From the NCBI GenBank assembly GCA_015232405.1, contig JADFZS010000006.1, positions 1 through 64,000 of the forward strand: a stretch of DNA of 64,000 bases, written 5' to 3'. A program made the position numbers and the translations under genes. This stretch comes from Magnetococcales bacterium. GTDB lineage: Bacteria > Pseudomonadota > Magnetococcia > Magnetococcales > JADFYX01. A model generated the notes under the pieces. That model worked only from the letters and a program-made list of their open reading frames with translations. It ran no database searches and was not told the DNA's origin. Each line of letters opens with the position of its first letter. The stretch's first letter is position 1. This document shows, one piece after another, positions 1-9,062 of the stretch.

Positions 1-1239
1 GAATTTATCGGCTCCTCTTCTTCGCTCATGTTTTATCCGTTCGTTTTCCGGGACGTACTCTCCTTGCGGCCAAGCGGGGCCGTTTACCGGCTCGCCCAGG
101 TCGGCCCGCCGCAGCCGCTCGCGCACATCAAGCAGCCGCCCCACCAGGCCCGGCTCGGCCTCGGCGTAGGCTTTTGGATCTTCCACGCGGGTTACGACAA
201 TTCCCAACAGCTCGGTAATGGCGTTACCAACTGAATTTTGTGATATGGTAACAATAAGGCGACCTTTGCAATCTCTATATATCAACTGTTTATAGGCCGG
301 ATGCCAGCGTACCTCATTGGCAAACTGGGGGTCGTTTATCACCTCTAGTCGTACCTCACGGGCCACTCTGTGGAAATCGTTGTTAAACAGTAGGACATTT
401 TCCACCTGATCAGGAAAATAACACTCCTTGGGTATGCTGATATCCCTGCTGGCTACAAGTTTGAAAAAAGTGCGATAAAAATCCAAAAACCCTTTGAGAA
501 TAAGGTCGTATTCTTTCCAAAAAATGGGGTTTTTCAAACTTTCGCTACCACCTGTAATCTCCCAACTTGGCAGCCCTTGGGGGTAGCCGGTTATTAGTAG
601 TCGTGAGGTGTCCGAAGATATGGGTTTTAGTATTTCAAGCTGCAGTACCTCAAGAAACCTATGATATACATCGCTTAAATGTTTAAGAAAAAGACCATGA
701 TGACCGCCATCTGTTAAATTTGGATTGTTGGGGTCTGCCTTTTTGGCATCTTTGAGTAGTTTTTGTGGATATACGATAAAATGGTTGTGGATCATACGGA
801 TACTGGGAACACCGGGTTTGTTTATGGGCCATGTCGGGTCGAGGCTGGCCTCACCACAAAACACCAGATGTTTCTCTGGGTCGGGATAGGTTTCCAACAT
901 ATAATCAAAGATGGTTTGTGACATTCTGCTCCAGGTGAGAGCCTCCTTTTTTGTCAGTTGATCACGGCGCACAGGTCGTCCCAGGGGGTCTAGAATATGT
1001 TGCGATGTATCAAAAATAATGGATGTATCAAACTCCAGACTGTGACCTATGGCTTTGCGATACAAAAGAAAATTCTCAGGTGTTCGCAGCAGTCCATTTT
1101 CTTCAGTTAGGTTTCTGAGATTATTGGCACTATTGAAAAATTCATTTTTTCCCATACCTTCGGGAACAGAAAGGGGAATTGGGCGAAAAGGTGTTACTAC
1201 TTCTCGGGGCATACTTGGCATTGTTATCTCCATATCCAT
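1..1239 (-). CDS. Unknown protein, 3' end cut by the window edge
   Basis: An uninterrupted minus-strand frame of 413 codons runs from ATG at 1239 to base 1 without a stop. I do not recognise the family. The protein looks soluble, with no signal peptide or membrane segment. An HNHF motif near residue 148 recalls HIT-type nucleotide-binding proteins, but that is only a resemblance. ATG at 1233 is an alternative start. Roughly the last 60 visible codons (bases about 1-190) switch to strongly GC-rich codons and an Ala/Arg/Glu/Pro-rich sequence, unlike the rest of the gene and its neighbours. It is divergent from the SulP gene at 1406. Confidence 0.7.
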   Translation of the reverse strand, partial: MDMEITMPSMPREVVTPFRPIPLSVPEGMGKNEFFNSANNLRNLTEENGLLRTPENFLLYRKAIGHSLEFDTSIIFDTSQHILDPLGRPVRRDQLTKKEALTWSRMSQTIFDYMLETYPDPEKHLVFCGEASLDPTWPINKPGVPSIRMIHNHFIVYPQKLLKDAKKADPNNPNLTDGGHHGLFLKHLSDVYHRFLEVLQLEILKPISSDTSRLLITGYPQGLPSWEITGGSESLKNPIFWKEYDLILKGFLDFYRTFFKLVASRDISIPKECYFPDQVENVLLFNNDFHRVAREVRLEVINDPQFANEVRWHPAYKQLIYRDCKGRLIVTISQNSVGNAITELLGIVVTRVEDPKAYAEAEPGLVGRLLDVRERLRRADLGEPVNGPAWPQGEYVPENERIKHERRRGADKF

Positions 1240-1405
1240 AGCCTAACTTATTAACTAAAAAATTATTTTATAGCAAATGCAGCGACTATTCAATAGCTTT
1301 AGTATAAAAGGCAAAAATAGCATTTTTAGATGACATTGCATTTTTTGCTAAATTACCCTATAATTCATTTGTAATTGAAAACAAGTTTTGCGGAGTCGAT
1401 AACAT

Positions 1406-3274
1406 ATGCCTCCACCAGTTTCATCCCAGAAATCAACAACTGATGAACCACAAATAATGGCAACTAAGAGCAGCACACTTCTACCGTTTATAAAGCGGTT
1501 GAGCCTGCCCAATTGGTTCAAAATAGTTAACCGTAAAAATGTAAGCAAGGATTTTCTGGCAGGGTTGACAGGGGCGGTGGTGGTTCTTCCTCAGGGGGTG
1601 GCTTTTTCTGCAATTGCTGGCCTGCCTCCCCAGTACGGTCTCTATACCGCTATGGTTCCCCCCATAGTTGCCGCACTTTTTGGTTCATCATTTCACCTGA
1701 TATCCGGTCCAACAACAGCTATTTCAATTGTTGTCTTCTCCACCCTGGCTCCTCTGGTTGCTCCCGGCAGTCCTGAGTTTGTCGCCATGGCTATAACTCT
1801 AGCTTTTTTGGTTGGTTTTTTTCAGCTAGCCATGGGGTTGGCCCGTATGGGTGGTGTTATAAACTTTGTCTCTCACTCTGTGGTGGTGGGTTTTACCTGT
1901 GGTGCTGCAATTCTTATTGCCACCAGCCAACTAAAACATCTTTTTGGTCTTGAGCTGCCCCGAGGTGCAGCATTTCTCCACACCTGGATAACCCTGTTTA
2001 AATCATTTATGGATATCAACCCCTATGTCTTGACGGTGGGATTGATAACATTGCTTAGCTCAATTATAATAAGGAGGTTTTGGCCCTTTCTACCCAACAT
2101 GTTATTGGGCATGGTGGCAGGAAGTCTGTTGGCAGCCTGGTTTGGGGTTGAAGAGCACAACATTGCCCTGGTAGGTGAAATACCGGCTGGTCTTCCACCT
2201 ATATCAATGCCGGATCTCTCCTTTTATATGATTAGGGAGCTTTCGTCAGGAGCTTTGGCTATAGCCCTTCTGGGTCTGGTGGAGGCTGTCTCCATTGCCC
2301 GTTCGGTTAGCCTGCAATCTGGGCAGCGAATTAAAGGCAGCCGAGAGTTTGTCGGGCAGGGGTTGGCAAATATCACAGGCAGTTTTTTTTCCGCTTATCC
2401 ATCATCGGGATCATTCACCAGAACCGGGGTGAACTATAAAGCTGGAGCGCAAACCCCATTGGCGGCGGTATTTGCGGCATTTTTTTTGGTGGTTATCATA
2501 CTCCTTGTCGCCCCTTATGCAGCCTATTTGCCCATGGCTGCAATGGCTGGGGTTATTCTGCAAGTTGCCTATAATCTCATTGATGTTAAACATATTCGTA
2601 AAATTATAAAATCCACAACCCCTGGTACAGCGGTAATGACGGTAACATTTTTGTCTACCCTGTTTTTGGAGTTGGAGTTTGCCATTTATGTGGGGGTTAT
2701 GCTCTCACTCTCACTCTATCTAAACCGTACTTCACAACCCAAGGTGGTAAGTATAGTCCCGGACCCGAACTCTCCATGGCGACGATTTGTCACCGATAAA
2801 AGTTTGCAAGAGTGCCCCCAGTTAAAGATAGTCCGTATTGATGGCTCCCTCTATTTTGGCTCTGTAGGTCATGTTGAGACACTCCTAAGAAAGATAAGAG
2901 AGAAAGAGCCAGAGCGTAAAAACCTGTTGATTGTTGGCAGTGGGGTTAATTTTATCGATCTTGCCGGGGCAGAGATGTTACGCCATGAATCGGACCAACG
3001 GCGAAAACTTGGAGGCAATCTTTTTTTATTTGATATCAAAGATCAGGTTTGCCAGATGTTCCAACGCAGCGGTATTATCGACCGCATTGGTCAGGACCAT
3101 GTGTTCCAATCCAAAAGGTTTGCCGTTAAGACCATTTTAAGGGAGTATCACGACAAAAAACAGTGCGATGTCTGTCTCCACAAGGTGTTTTTAGAGTGCA
3201 ACAAACACCAAGAGCCAAAGGTTAAAAACAGGGATGAACTAGAGGAAGACTGGAAAAAAATTCTTTTGGAATAA
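1406..3274 (+). CDS. SulP (SLC26) family anion transporter with STAS domain
   Basis: Inner-membrane transporter of the SulP family, which moves sulfate, bicarbonate or dicarboxylates; the substrate cannot be told from sequence. About 12 hydrophobic segments fill residues 50-435, including the family-typical PQGVAFSAIAGLPPQYGLY region near residue 63. A cytoplasmic STAS domain covers about residues 445-560. The C-terminus adds an unusual Cys/His cluster (CDVCLHKVFLECNKH) that could bind metal. The start ATG follows GGAG by 11 bases; a second in-frame ATG lies at 1457. At 622 residues it is slightly long for the family. It converges on the CoA-binding gene with a 17-base gap. Confidence 0.93.
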   Translation: MPPPVSSQKSTTDEPQIMATKSSTLLPFIKRLSLPNWFKIVNRKNVSKDFLAGLTGAVVVLPQGVAFSAIAGLPPQYGLYTAMVPPIVAALFGSSFHLISGPTTAISIVVFSTLAPLVAPGSPEFVAMAITLAFLVGFFQLAMGLARMGGVINFVSHSVVVGFTCGAAILIATSQLKHLFGLELPRGAAFLHTWITLFKSFMDINPYVLTVGLITLLSSIIIRRFWPFLPNMLLGMVAGSLLAAWFGVEEHNIALVGEIPAGLPPISMPDLSFYMIRELSSGALAIALLGLVEAVSIARSVSLQSGQRIKGSREFVGQGLANITGSFFSAYPSSGSFTRTGVNYKAGAQTPLAAVFAAFFLVVIILLVAPYAAYLPMAAMAGVILQVAYNLIDVKHIRKIIKSTTPGTAVMTVTFLSTLFLELEFAIYVGVMLSLSLYLNRTSQPKVVSIVPDPNSPWRRFVTDKSLQECPQLKIVRIDGSLYFGSVGHVETLLRKIREKEPERKNLLIVGSGVNFIDLAGAEMLRHESDQRRKLGGNLFLFDIKDQVCQMFQRSGIIDRIGQDHVFQSKRFAVKTILREYHDKKQCDVCLHKVFLECNKHQEPKVKNRDELEEDWKKILLE

Positions 3275-3291
3275 CCGTCAAGCCTGTTTTT

Positions 3292-3711
3292 CTACAGTCT
3301 ATCTGCAAGACTACGGTGTACCACCGCTAAACATTGATCCTCTACCGCTATAAGTCCACCTTTTTGGGCAATTTCCATGGCGGTTTGGTTGCTTATTCCA
3401 CTTTGTAGCCAGAGACATTTGGCTTTAATGGCTACGGCATTACTGGCTATGGGTGGGGTGTTTTCTGAGGCGCGGAAGACATTGACAATATCCACCTTGA
3501 TATCTGCGGGAATCTCCTTTAGTGAGGGGTAGCTTTGCTCTCCCAATACTGAAACCCCACCGGGGCGAACAGGTATAATCCGGTACCCGGCCTCCTGCAT
3601 GTATGATGCGATTCTAAATGATGCCCGGTTGGGTTTTGGTGACAGCCCTACAACAGCAATGGTTTTGCTCTCTTTTAACAGGGAGATTATTTCATCTTCA
3701 CTGGTGTTCAT
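3292..3711 (-). CDS. CoA-binding protein, YccU-type
   Basis: A small single-domain Rossmann protein of 139 residues of the CoA_binding_2 (YccU) family. The N-terminal nucleotide-binding strand and loop is visible as TIAVVGLSPKPNRASF at residues 17-32, followed by the conserved YRIIPVRPG. The family binds CoA in vitro, but its cellular role is not settled. The start ATG has GGAG 11 bases upstream. It is transcribed in the same direction as the CBS gene at 3795-4925, 83 bases downstream of that gene, so they may be co-transcribed. Confidence 0.88.
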   Translation of the reverse strand: MNTSEDEIISLLKESKTIAVVGLSPKPNRASFRIASYMQEAGYRIIPVRPGGVSVLGEQSYPSLKEIPADIKVDIVNVFRASENTPPIASNAVAIKAKCLWLQSGISNQTAMEIAQKGGLIAVEDQCLAVVHRSLADRL

Positions 3712-3794
3712 AATAAAATCAACTCCTTTTGTAAACCGACTAAATCACAAGGTAGATAATCCTCCTTGCTCCCCAATGATAAATATTTTTTCCT

Positions 3795-4925
3795 TTAGTT
3801 ACAACTCTTTCTGCCCGGCTCCATCATGCCAATGGTCCAAAAAATTCTGTCGTCTCCGGTTGGGGTATGGATCAAGCTGAAACGGCAGGCGACACAGAGG
3901 CTGTTTCCCTCGCCAGTTAAAAGGGGCAGGTTGATTCCCTCTATGGTTCCACAGCTTAAAAGTAGGGTGCTAATGGCGGACCAGACAGGCTTGTCTACAG
4001 CCAGAGGAGCAACAGATTGTCCAACCCATTTTTCCGGGTCCAGCTCCAGTGCTCTGGCCCCTTTTTCATTCATTGCCAGTATTTTATGGTCATCATCGGG
4101 GCTAAACCATATTGCCGGGTCAGTGATATCTTCTGGGTTTAATACCGCTTGATGGGAACGGGCGGAGTCTGCCACCTGTCGTAACAGGTCTGTCTGGGTT
4201 AAAAGGCCGATAACCTGACCTTTTTGGTTTACCACAGGCATACGACGGTGTTTGGTCAAAACAAAAAGATCACGGGCCTGCAAAAGATCGGCCTGTTGGG
4301 ATATGGTGGTGGCATTTTTTGATGCCATTTCAGAAGCCAGGAGATTTGGTCGCCAGTTTGGGTCTACCCGGTAGCGGAGCATATCACCCTCTGTTATCAA
4401 GCCGAGATATTGATCCCCATCCATAACCAATACACAACCCCTATGTAGAGATACCATCTGTTTGGCAACCTCCATATATGGAATATCAGGTTTTACAGCA
4501 GGGGGGGCGGAAACCACCATATCATCCACTAGATAGTGTGCCATGAGGTTGGAACGGGGCAGGGCAGCCAATATCTGTTTTTCGGTGATACCACCTGAAA
4601 GCACCTCATCTTCGTTTAACACAGGAAAACGGCGAAAACGGCGTTGGTAATAGATTTTCAGGAGATCCTGACAGTGGGTATCTTCATGGACGGTCTGGGG
4701 TGGAGAGCTTGGCAGATCTCTTATTTTAATCTTCTCCGGGTCATGTCCAGCTACGATCCATTTAATAAAATCATAATCAGTAAGCAGGCCAATCAACGCC
4801 ATATTATCCAAAATTATGGCAAATCCCGGAGCCTGTCTAACCATACGCTGCCCTGCTTCTAGCAGAGTAGTGTCAGGTGATAAGGTGGCAATATTGGGGA
4901 ACATGCAGTCACGGACTAGGCTCAT
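3795..4925 (-). CDS. Four-CBS-domain protein with C-terminal PAS-like domain
   Basis: A cytoplasmic protein of 376 residues with two tandem CBS pairs: about residues 1-55 and 68-120, then 135-190 and 200-255. Each ends with the typical hydrophobic-G-L-hydrophobic-T-D/E turn (GLLTDYD, GGITEKQ, GLITEGD, GLLTQTD). Residues about 265-376 look like a degenerate PAS or sensor domain (WFSPDDDHKILAMNEKGARAL). CBS pairs bind adenine nucleotides, so an energy- or redox-sensing role is inferred; no output domain is attached. The ATG is preceded by AAGG. It is divergent from kdsD. Confidence 0.85.
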   Translation of the reverse strand: MSLVRDCMFPNIATLSPDTTLLEAGQRMVRQAPGFAIILDNMALIGLLTDYDFIKWIVAGHDPEKIKIRDLPSSPPQTVHEDTHCQDLLKIYYQRRFRRFPVLNEDEVLSGGITEKQILAALPRSNLMAHYLVDDMVVSAPPAVKPDIPYMEVAKQMVSLHRGCVLVMDGDQYLGLITEGDMLRYRVDPNWRPNLLASEMASKNATTISQQADLLQARDLFVLTKHRRMPVVNQKGQVIGLLTQTDLLRQVADSARSHQAVLNPEDITDPAIWFSPDDDHKILAMNEKGARALELDPEKWVGQSVAPLAVDKPVWSAISTLLLSCGTIEGINLPLLTGEGNSLCVACRFSLIHTPTGDDRIFWTIGMMEPGRKSCN

Positions 4926-5242
4926 TATTTTATACCTTGTTTTTTTCTGATGGTGGCTTCCTGGGTTAAATCAGTTACTATGTCTCAATAATACGGTTAT
5001 TCGTCCCATGTTTTTTTGACCTTAACACCATAATATCTTAATATCTAGCCTGGATATTTTATCAATTATGGTCATTATCTCATAAAATGTGGTTTGCAAA
5101 TAAATTTATCTTGGCTGTTGATTGTCTAATTAATAAACAACAGCCAAGATAAATTTTTTCAAGCATCGTATGGAATGGGATAATAGAGAAATTTTTAATT
5201 AATATCCCAGCAAGATTTCTAGTAAATAGCAAAAGGGATTTC
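4926..5242. other. Intergenic region between the CBS gene and kdsD
   Basis: A gap of 317 bases between divergent genes that must hold both promoters. I could not assign -35/-10 boxes with confidence. Its one striking element is the perfect inverted repeat at 5102-5156, listed separately. No tRNA-like or coding potential was seen. Confidence 0.6.
5102..5156 (+). promoter_or_regulatory. Terminator-like hairpin in the kdsD leader
   Basis: A perfect 19-bp inverted repeat: arms at 5102-5120 and 5138-5156, with a 17-base AT-rich loop. The right arm ends in a run of six T on the plus strand (5154-5159). It ends 86 bases before the kdsD start, and no plus-strand gene lies upstream. That makes it a candidate attenuator, leader structure or end of a short RNA rather than an ordinary end-of-gene terminator. 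Confidence 0.5.
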
Positions 5243-6199
5243 ATGTTAGAAAAAGCTAAAGAGACACTACATTTGGAGGCGTTGGCAATTGAAAAGTTGG
5301 CTGAACGGTTGGACTCCACTTTTGAAGATGCGGTAAAATTGATGTTATCCTGTAAGGGTCGGGTAGTTGTTACAGGAATGGGAAAATCGGGTCTGGTTGG
5401 TCATAAAATTGCTGCTACATTGGCAAGCACTGGAACCCCTGCTTTTTTTCTTCATCCCGCCGAAGGCAGCCATGGTGATCTTGGTATGGTGGTCTCCAAT
5501 GATGTTATGATTGCTCTGTCCAACAGTGGCGAAACAAGTGAGGTTATCTCCCTTCTACCAGTTATAAAACGCATGGATGTTCCCCTTATTGCCATGGTGG
5601 GTGAGTCGGAATCAACCCTGGGTAAAATGAGCGATGTAATTCTTGATGTCTCTGTCGAACGCGAGGCGTGTCCCATGGGGCTGGCTCCTACATGTTCAAC
5701 AACCACAGCCATGGCAATGGGTGATGCTCTAGCGGTAGCTCTGCTGGAACAGCGAGGTTTTGGCCCGGAACAGTTTGCCTTTTTCCATCCTGGAGGTGCC
5801 CTTGGTAGAAGGTTGTTGTTAAAGGTTTATGATCAGATGCACACAGGGGATAAAATCCCCTTGGTCAAAGAGGATGATCTGGTAAAAGATGCCATGGTCG
5901 AAATGACCGATAAAAAATTTGGTATGACAGGTGTGCTTGATAAAAATGGAAAACTTAGCGGTATTCTCACCGATGGTGATTTGCGCCGTAGTATGGTAGG
6001 GGCAAGGGGTCTGCTCTATCTACAAGTATACGAGATAATGACTCGCAACCCCAAAACCATCAGTGATGATGCCCTGGCGGTGGAGGCGGTCAAAATCATG
6101 GAAAAATCTAAAATCACCTCACTGTTTGTAATGGATGAAAATGATGAGTTGCTGGGACTTATCCATCTCCACGATCTTTTGGAAGCGGGGCTGATGTGA
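5243..6199 (+). CDS. kdsD: D-arabinose 5-phosphate isomerase
   Basis: Interconverts ribulose 5-phosphate and arabinose 5-phosphate, the first step of Kdo synthesis for lipopolysaccharide. An N-terminal SIS domain covers about residues 30-170, with the sugar-phosphate loop GMGKSGLVGHKIAATLAST near residue 44 and SNSGETSE near 93. Two CBS domains fill residues 205-318. The length (318) is normal for KdsD. AGGGA precedes the ATG. It is the first gene of the kds-lpt-rpoN-PTS cluster, and its stop overlaps the kdsC start by 4 bases. Confidence 0.95.
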   Translation: MLEKAKETLHLEALAIEKLAERLDSTFEDAVKLMLSCKGRVVVTGMGKSGLVGHKIAATLASTGTPAFFLHPAEGSHGDLGMVVSNDVMIALSNSGETSEVISLLPVIKRMDVPLIAMVGESESTLGKMSDVILDVSVEREACPMGLAPTCSTTTAMAMGDALAVALLEQRGFGPEQFAFFHPGGALGRRLLLKVYDQMHTGDKIPLVKEDDLVKDAMVEMTDKKFGMTGVLDKNGKLSGILTDGDLRRSMVGARGLLYLQVYEIMTRNPKTISDDALAVEAVKIMEKSKITSLFVMDENDELLGLIHLHDLLEAGLM

Positions 6200-6723
6200 G
6201 TAAATTCACTGACAAAGCCAGCAATATCAAAATGGTGGCGTTGGATGTTGATGGCGTTCTCACCGATGGTGGAATTATTTATGATAATGATGGTATCGAG
6301 TCCAAGCGGTTTTCGGTACGAGATGGCCTAGGTATAAGGCTACTGCTGGATTCAGGTATAAAAGTTGGTCTTATTACTGCCAGAAAATCAGCTATCGTTG
6401 AAAAAAGGGCTAAAGAGCTATCTCTATCTTTTGTTCATCAGGGGATAAAGAAAAAATGGCCCTGCCTTTTGGCAGAGTTGGAAAAAGAGCAGATCACTTC
6501 TGCTCAGTGCGCCTTTATGGGGGATGATCTCCTTGATCTACCAATTTTAACCAAGGTTGGTTTAGCGGCTGCCCCTGATGATGCTGCACATGAGGTGTTG
6601 GAGCAGGTCCATTGGGTGGCTGATAAAGCGGGTGGTCAAGGAGCAGTTAGGGATCTGGCAGAGATGATATTAAAATCTCAAGGTAAATGGTCCGATATTG
6701 TCTCTGGGTTGGTTGCTAAATGA
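6196..6723 (+). CDS. kdsC: 3-deoxy-D-manno-octulosonate 8-phosphate phosphatase
   Basis: A HAD-superfamily phosphatase that releases Kdo from Kdo-8-phosphate. The catalytic motif ALDVDGVLTDG (nucleophile and acid/base Asp) is at about residues 16-26, and the late acidic motif MGDDLLDLP at about 112. The length of 175 residues is typical of the cap-less, tetrameric KdsC. The start is GTG, overlapping the kdsD stop by 4 bases, and its own stop overlaps the lptC ATG by 4 bases, indicating translational coupling. Confidence 0.95.
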   Translation: MSKFTDKASNIKMVALDVDGVLTDGGIIYDNDGIESKRFSVRDGLGIRLLLDSGIKVGLITARKSAIVEKRAKELSLSFVHQGIKKKWPCLLAELEKEQITSAQCAFMGDDLLDLPILTKVGLAAAPDDAAHEVLEQVHWVADKAGGQGAVRDLAEMILKSQGKWSDIVSGLVAK

Positions 6724-7403
6724 GCTACTCTGTAAATCGACGTATGGCCCGTTCCATGGGCTGGAGTCAACTTCGTCGTTCAGAGATAGCAAAAAGATCA
6801 AGCCTGACTGCCTGGATTACTCCTTTAAAGTTTTTTTTTCTGGCGATAGTCGTTATTATGTTAGCAGCGATAATATGGTATCTCAGAATACCAGTTGGGC
6901 TGGTTGTAGACCTGGATGATAGCGTACACCTCAAACCAGACAGCGCTCCTGTTAATCTAGCCACCAAGATCCATCTAGAGCAGTTTGACGGGTCTCGTAC
7001 CCAATGGACATTAGATGGCGTCAGTGCCAGGTGGGAAAGTGAAAAGGTGGTTGTTGTGGAAAATCCCGCTCTTGTTGTGTTTCGTTTGAGTGGTGAGAAG
7101 ATTAAAATAACAGCAAATCGGGGCACAGTTGATAAAAACAGCCGTTCAATGACATTTCATGGTGCGGTACGGGCCCAAGGTGATGGTCAGTTTGGGTTGT
7201 TAACAGCGGAGTGGTTGCAGTATAACCCGGGAAAAGGAATACTGTTTACAGATGAAAGGTTCTATTTAGAGAATAAAACTGCGCAACTAAAGGGAGTTGG
7301 GCTGACTCTGTTTCAAAAGATTGGAAAATTTCATGTTCACAAAAATGTGGAAATGAAATTTATTGGTAGTGTCCCTACACTATCTGGTGAGTGGGGTTCT
7401 TGA
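6720..7403 (+). CDS. lptC: LPS export protein LptC
   Basis: A bitopic inner-membrane component of the Lpt bridge, which passes lipopolysaccharide from LptB2FG to LptA. One membrane helix lies at about residues 35-57 after a basic cytoplasmic N-terminus. The periplasmic beta-jellyroll repeat follows (ITANRGTVDKNSRSMTFHG near 129-147), typical of the LptC/OstA fold. Sequence conservation in this family is low, so the call rests on fold-like pattern, length (227) and position between kdsC and lptA. Confidence 0.87.
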   Translation: MSYSVNRRMARSMGWSQLRRSEIAKRSSLTAWITPLKFFFLAIVVIMLAAIIWYLRIPVGLVVDLDDSVHLKPDSAPVNLATKIHLEQFDGSRTQWTLDGVSARWESEKVVVVENPALVVFRLSGEKIKITANRGTVDKNSRSMTFHGAVRAQGDGQFGLLTAEWLQYNPGKGILFTDERFYLENKTAQLKGVGLTLFQKIGKFHVHKNVEMKFIGSVPTLSGEWGS

Positions 7404-8194
7404 TGACTGAAGTAGCGAAAATAGGTTTGTGGTATAAAATCCCTTTTTGGGTTGTGGTTCTTTTTGTGCTGTTGGTTAGCTTGACAAATGGATTGTTAGC
7501 CGAAGAGCAAACAGAAGGTCTTGTTATTACCTCTGACCGCCTGGAGATGGATGAAAAAAAGGCGACAGCAACTTTTAGTGGTGCAGTTATAGCCCGTGAA
7601 GGTGAGATGGTCATCTCTGCTGATAGGATGGAGGTCTACTACTATAAAAATAACAAGGCCAGTAAGATTCCCGGTGGTGGGGTAAAGCAGGTGCTGGCTT
7701 TTGGTCAGGTTATACTCGAACAGTCGGCAAGCAAGGGTAGTGCTGATAAGGCTGAATATGTTGTCGGTAAAAGGCAGTTAACCTTAATTGGCAAAGATAA
7801 GATTGCCACAATTGATCATGCTGGCGACAAGCTATCTGGTAAACTTATTCTGCTGGTATTAAACAACGATGGTAGCATCGATAAGGTCTCTGTTCTTGGT
7901 GGAGGTCGTCAACGGGTGTCAGCCAGCATTATGCCATCTAGCTCTAAAGAGAAGGTTGAAAAGAAAAACAGGCAGAGAGTCAAAGCCAGCATCAGACCAA
8001 AAAGCGATAAATTCTCAGCTAAAGGTGATGGAAAATCGGCAACAACAGCTCAGGGTTCTGGTTCTCAAGCAGTCTCCAAAAAACGTGTTACAACATCTCT
8101 GCCCCAGCTAAAACAGCTCTATAGCGATACAAACAAAGATTCCTCTGCGGATAAAAGCCTCCCATTGATAGCACCAAAGCCGAGGGTTGATTGA
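7403..8194 (+). CDS. lptA: LPS transport periplasmic protein LptA, with basic C-terminal extension
   Basis: A periplasmic bridge protein of the Lpt system. An uncleaved or signal-type hydrophobic N-terminus (about residues 9-29) leads into the OstA-like repeats ([21 protein letters not shown]). ATG at 7403 overlaps the lptC stop by one base and is preferred over an in-frame GTG at 7391. Residues from about 170 on form a Ser/Lys-rich low-complexity tail containing two similar stretches, [13 protein letters not shown] and [13 protein letters not shown], which ordinary LptA lacks. The stop overlaps the lptB ATG by one base. Confidence 0.88.
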   Translation: MTEVAKIGLWYKIPFWVVVLFVLLVSLTNGLLAEEQTEGLVITSDRLEMDEKKATATFSGAVIAREGEMVISADRMEVYYYKNNKASKIPGGGVKQVLAFGQVILEQSASKGSADKAEYVVGKRQLTLIGKDKIATIDHAGDKLSGKLILLVLNNDGSIDKVSVLGGGRQRVSASIMPSSSKEKVEKKNRQRVKASIRPKSDKFSAKGDGKSATTAQGSGSQAVSKKRVTTSLPQLKQLYSDTNKDSSADKSLPLIAPKPRVD

Positions 8195-8976
8195 TGGTTG
8201 ATGATAGGCGCAAAAAGCAGCGCGAAGGGGATGACAGACGGAAAAAGAAGAGAGTTACCGGCCTCAAAGCGGTTGGGCTGGGTAAGGGTTATGGCGGTCG
8301 GACAGTAGTTAGTGAGGTTGATATCTCATTAAATAAGGGTGAGGTAGTCGGCCTTCTTGGCCCCAATGGAGCAGGAAAGACAACAACTTTTTATATGTTT
8401 GTTGGTCTTGTAGCCCCGGATCATGGGTCAATTTGGCTTGATGGCAGGGATATAACCGAAGACCCAATGTATCTAAGGGCTAGATCCGGGATCTCCTATC
8501 TGCCCCAAGAGCCATCAGTATTTCGCAAAATGACGGTTTTTGATAATATACTGGCGATATTGGAGACATTGCCCTATACCCGTGGTGAACGTCTTGAGCG
8601 CTTGGAGCAGCTTTTAGAGGATTTACATATATCCCATATTTCGCGATCATACGGTTATGCTCTGTCTGGTGGGGAGCGACGTAGGGTAGAGGTGGCCCGT
8701 GCTTTGGCTATTCAGCCCCGTTTTATTTTGCTGGATGAACCATTTGCTGGTGTTGATCCATTGGCAGTTGAAGATATTCAGTCTATTATACGCCATCTCA
8801 AGGAACGTAAAATTGGTGTATTAATAACAGACCATAATGTACGTGAAACCTTGGGAATTTGCGACAGAGCCTTTATATTGTCGGAAGGTAGAGTTCTGGC
8901 CCATGGTAATCCCGATGAGGTGGTGGGTGATGACAGGGTTAAACAGATGTATTTAGGCCAGGATTTTAAACTATAA
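8194..8976 (+). CDS. lptB: LPS export ABC transporter ATP-binding protein
   Basis: The cytoplasmic ATPase that powers LPS extraction with LptF and LptG, which are not in this window. Walker A is GPNGAGKTT near residue 55. The family variant of the signature motif is [15 protein letters not shown] near 155, Walker B is [13 protein letters not shown] near 175, and the switch His is in [11 protein letters not shown]. The first 22 residues are an unusual run of Lys/Arg/Asp. ATG at 8194 overlaps the lptA stop, with an alternative TTG at 8191. No terminator is seen before rpoN. Confidence 0.96.
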   Translation: MVDDRRKKQREGDDRRKKKRVTGLKAVGLGKGYGGRTVVSEVDISLNKGEVVGLLGPNGAGKTTTFYMFVGLVAPDHGSIWLDGRDITEDPMYLRARSGISYLPQEPSVFRKMTVFDNILAILETLPYTRGERLERLEQLLEDLHISHISRSYGYALSGGERRRVEVARALAIQPRFILLDEPFAGVDPLAVEDIQSIIRHLKERKIGVLITDHNVRETLGICDRAFILSEGRVLAHGNPDEVVGDDRVKQMYLGQDFKL

Positions 8977-9062
8977 AAACACACATAATATTTGGTATGT
9001 TACAAGTGTTGGACATGGGTCTGATTTTTAGCGGTTAATGAAAAACGTATAGGAATGGTTAA

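Noticed and set aside
28-234. Short plus-strand frame at the window start
   Set aside because: It is opposite the uninterrupted 413-codon minus frame and shows no ribosome site.
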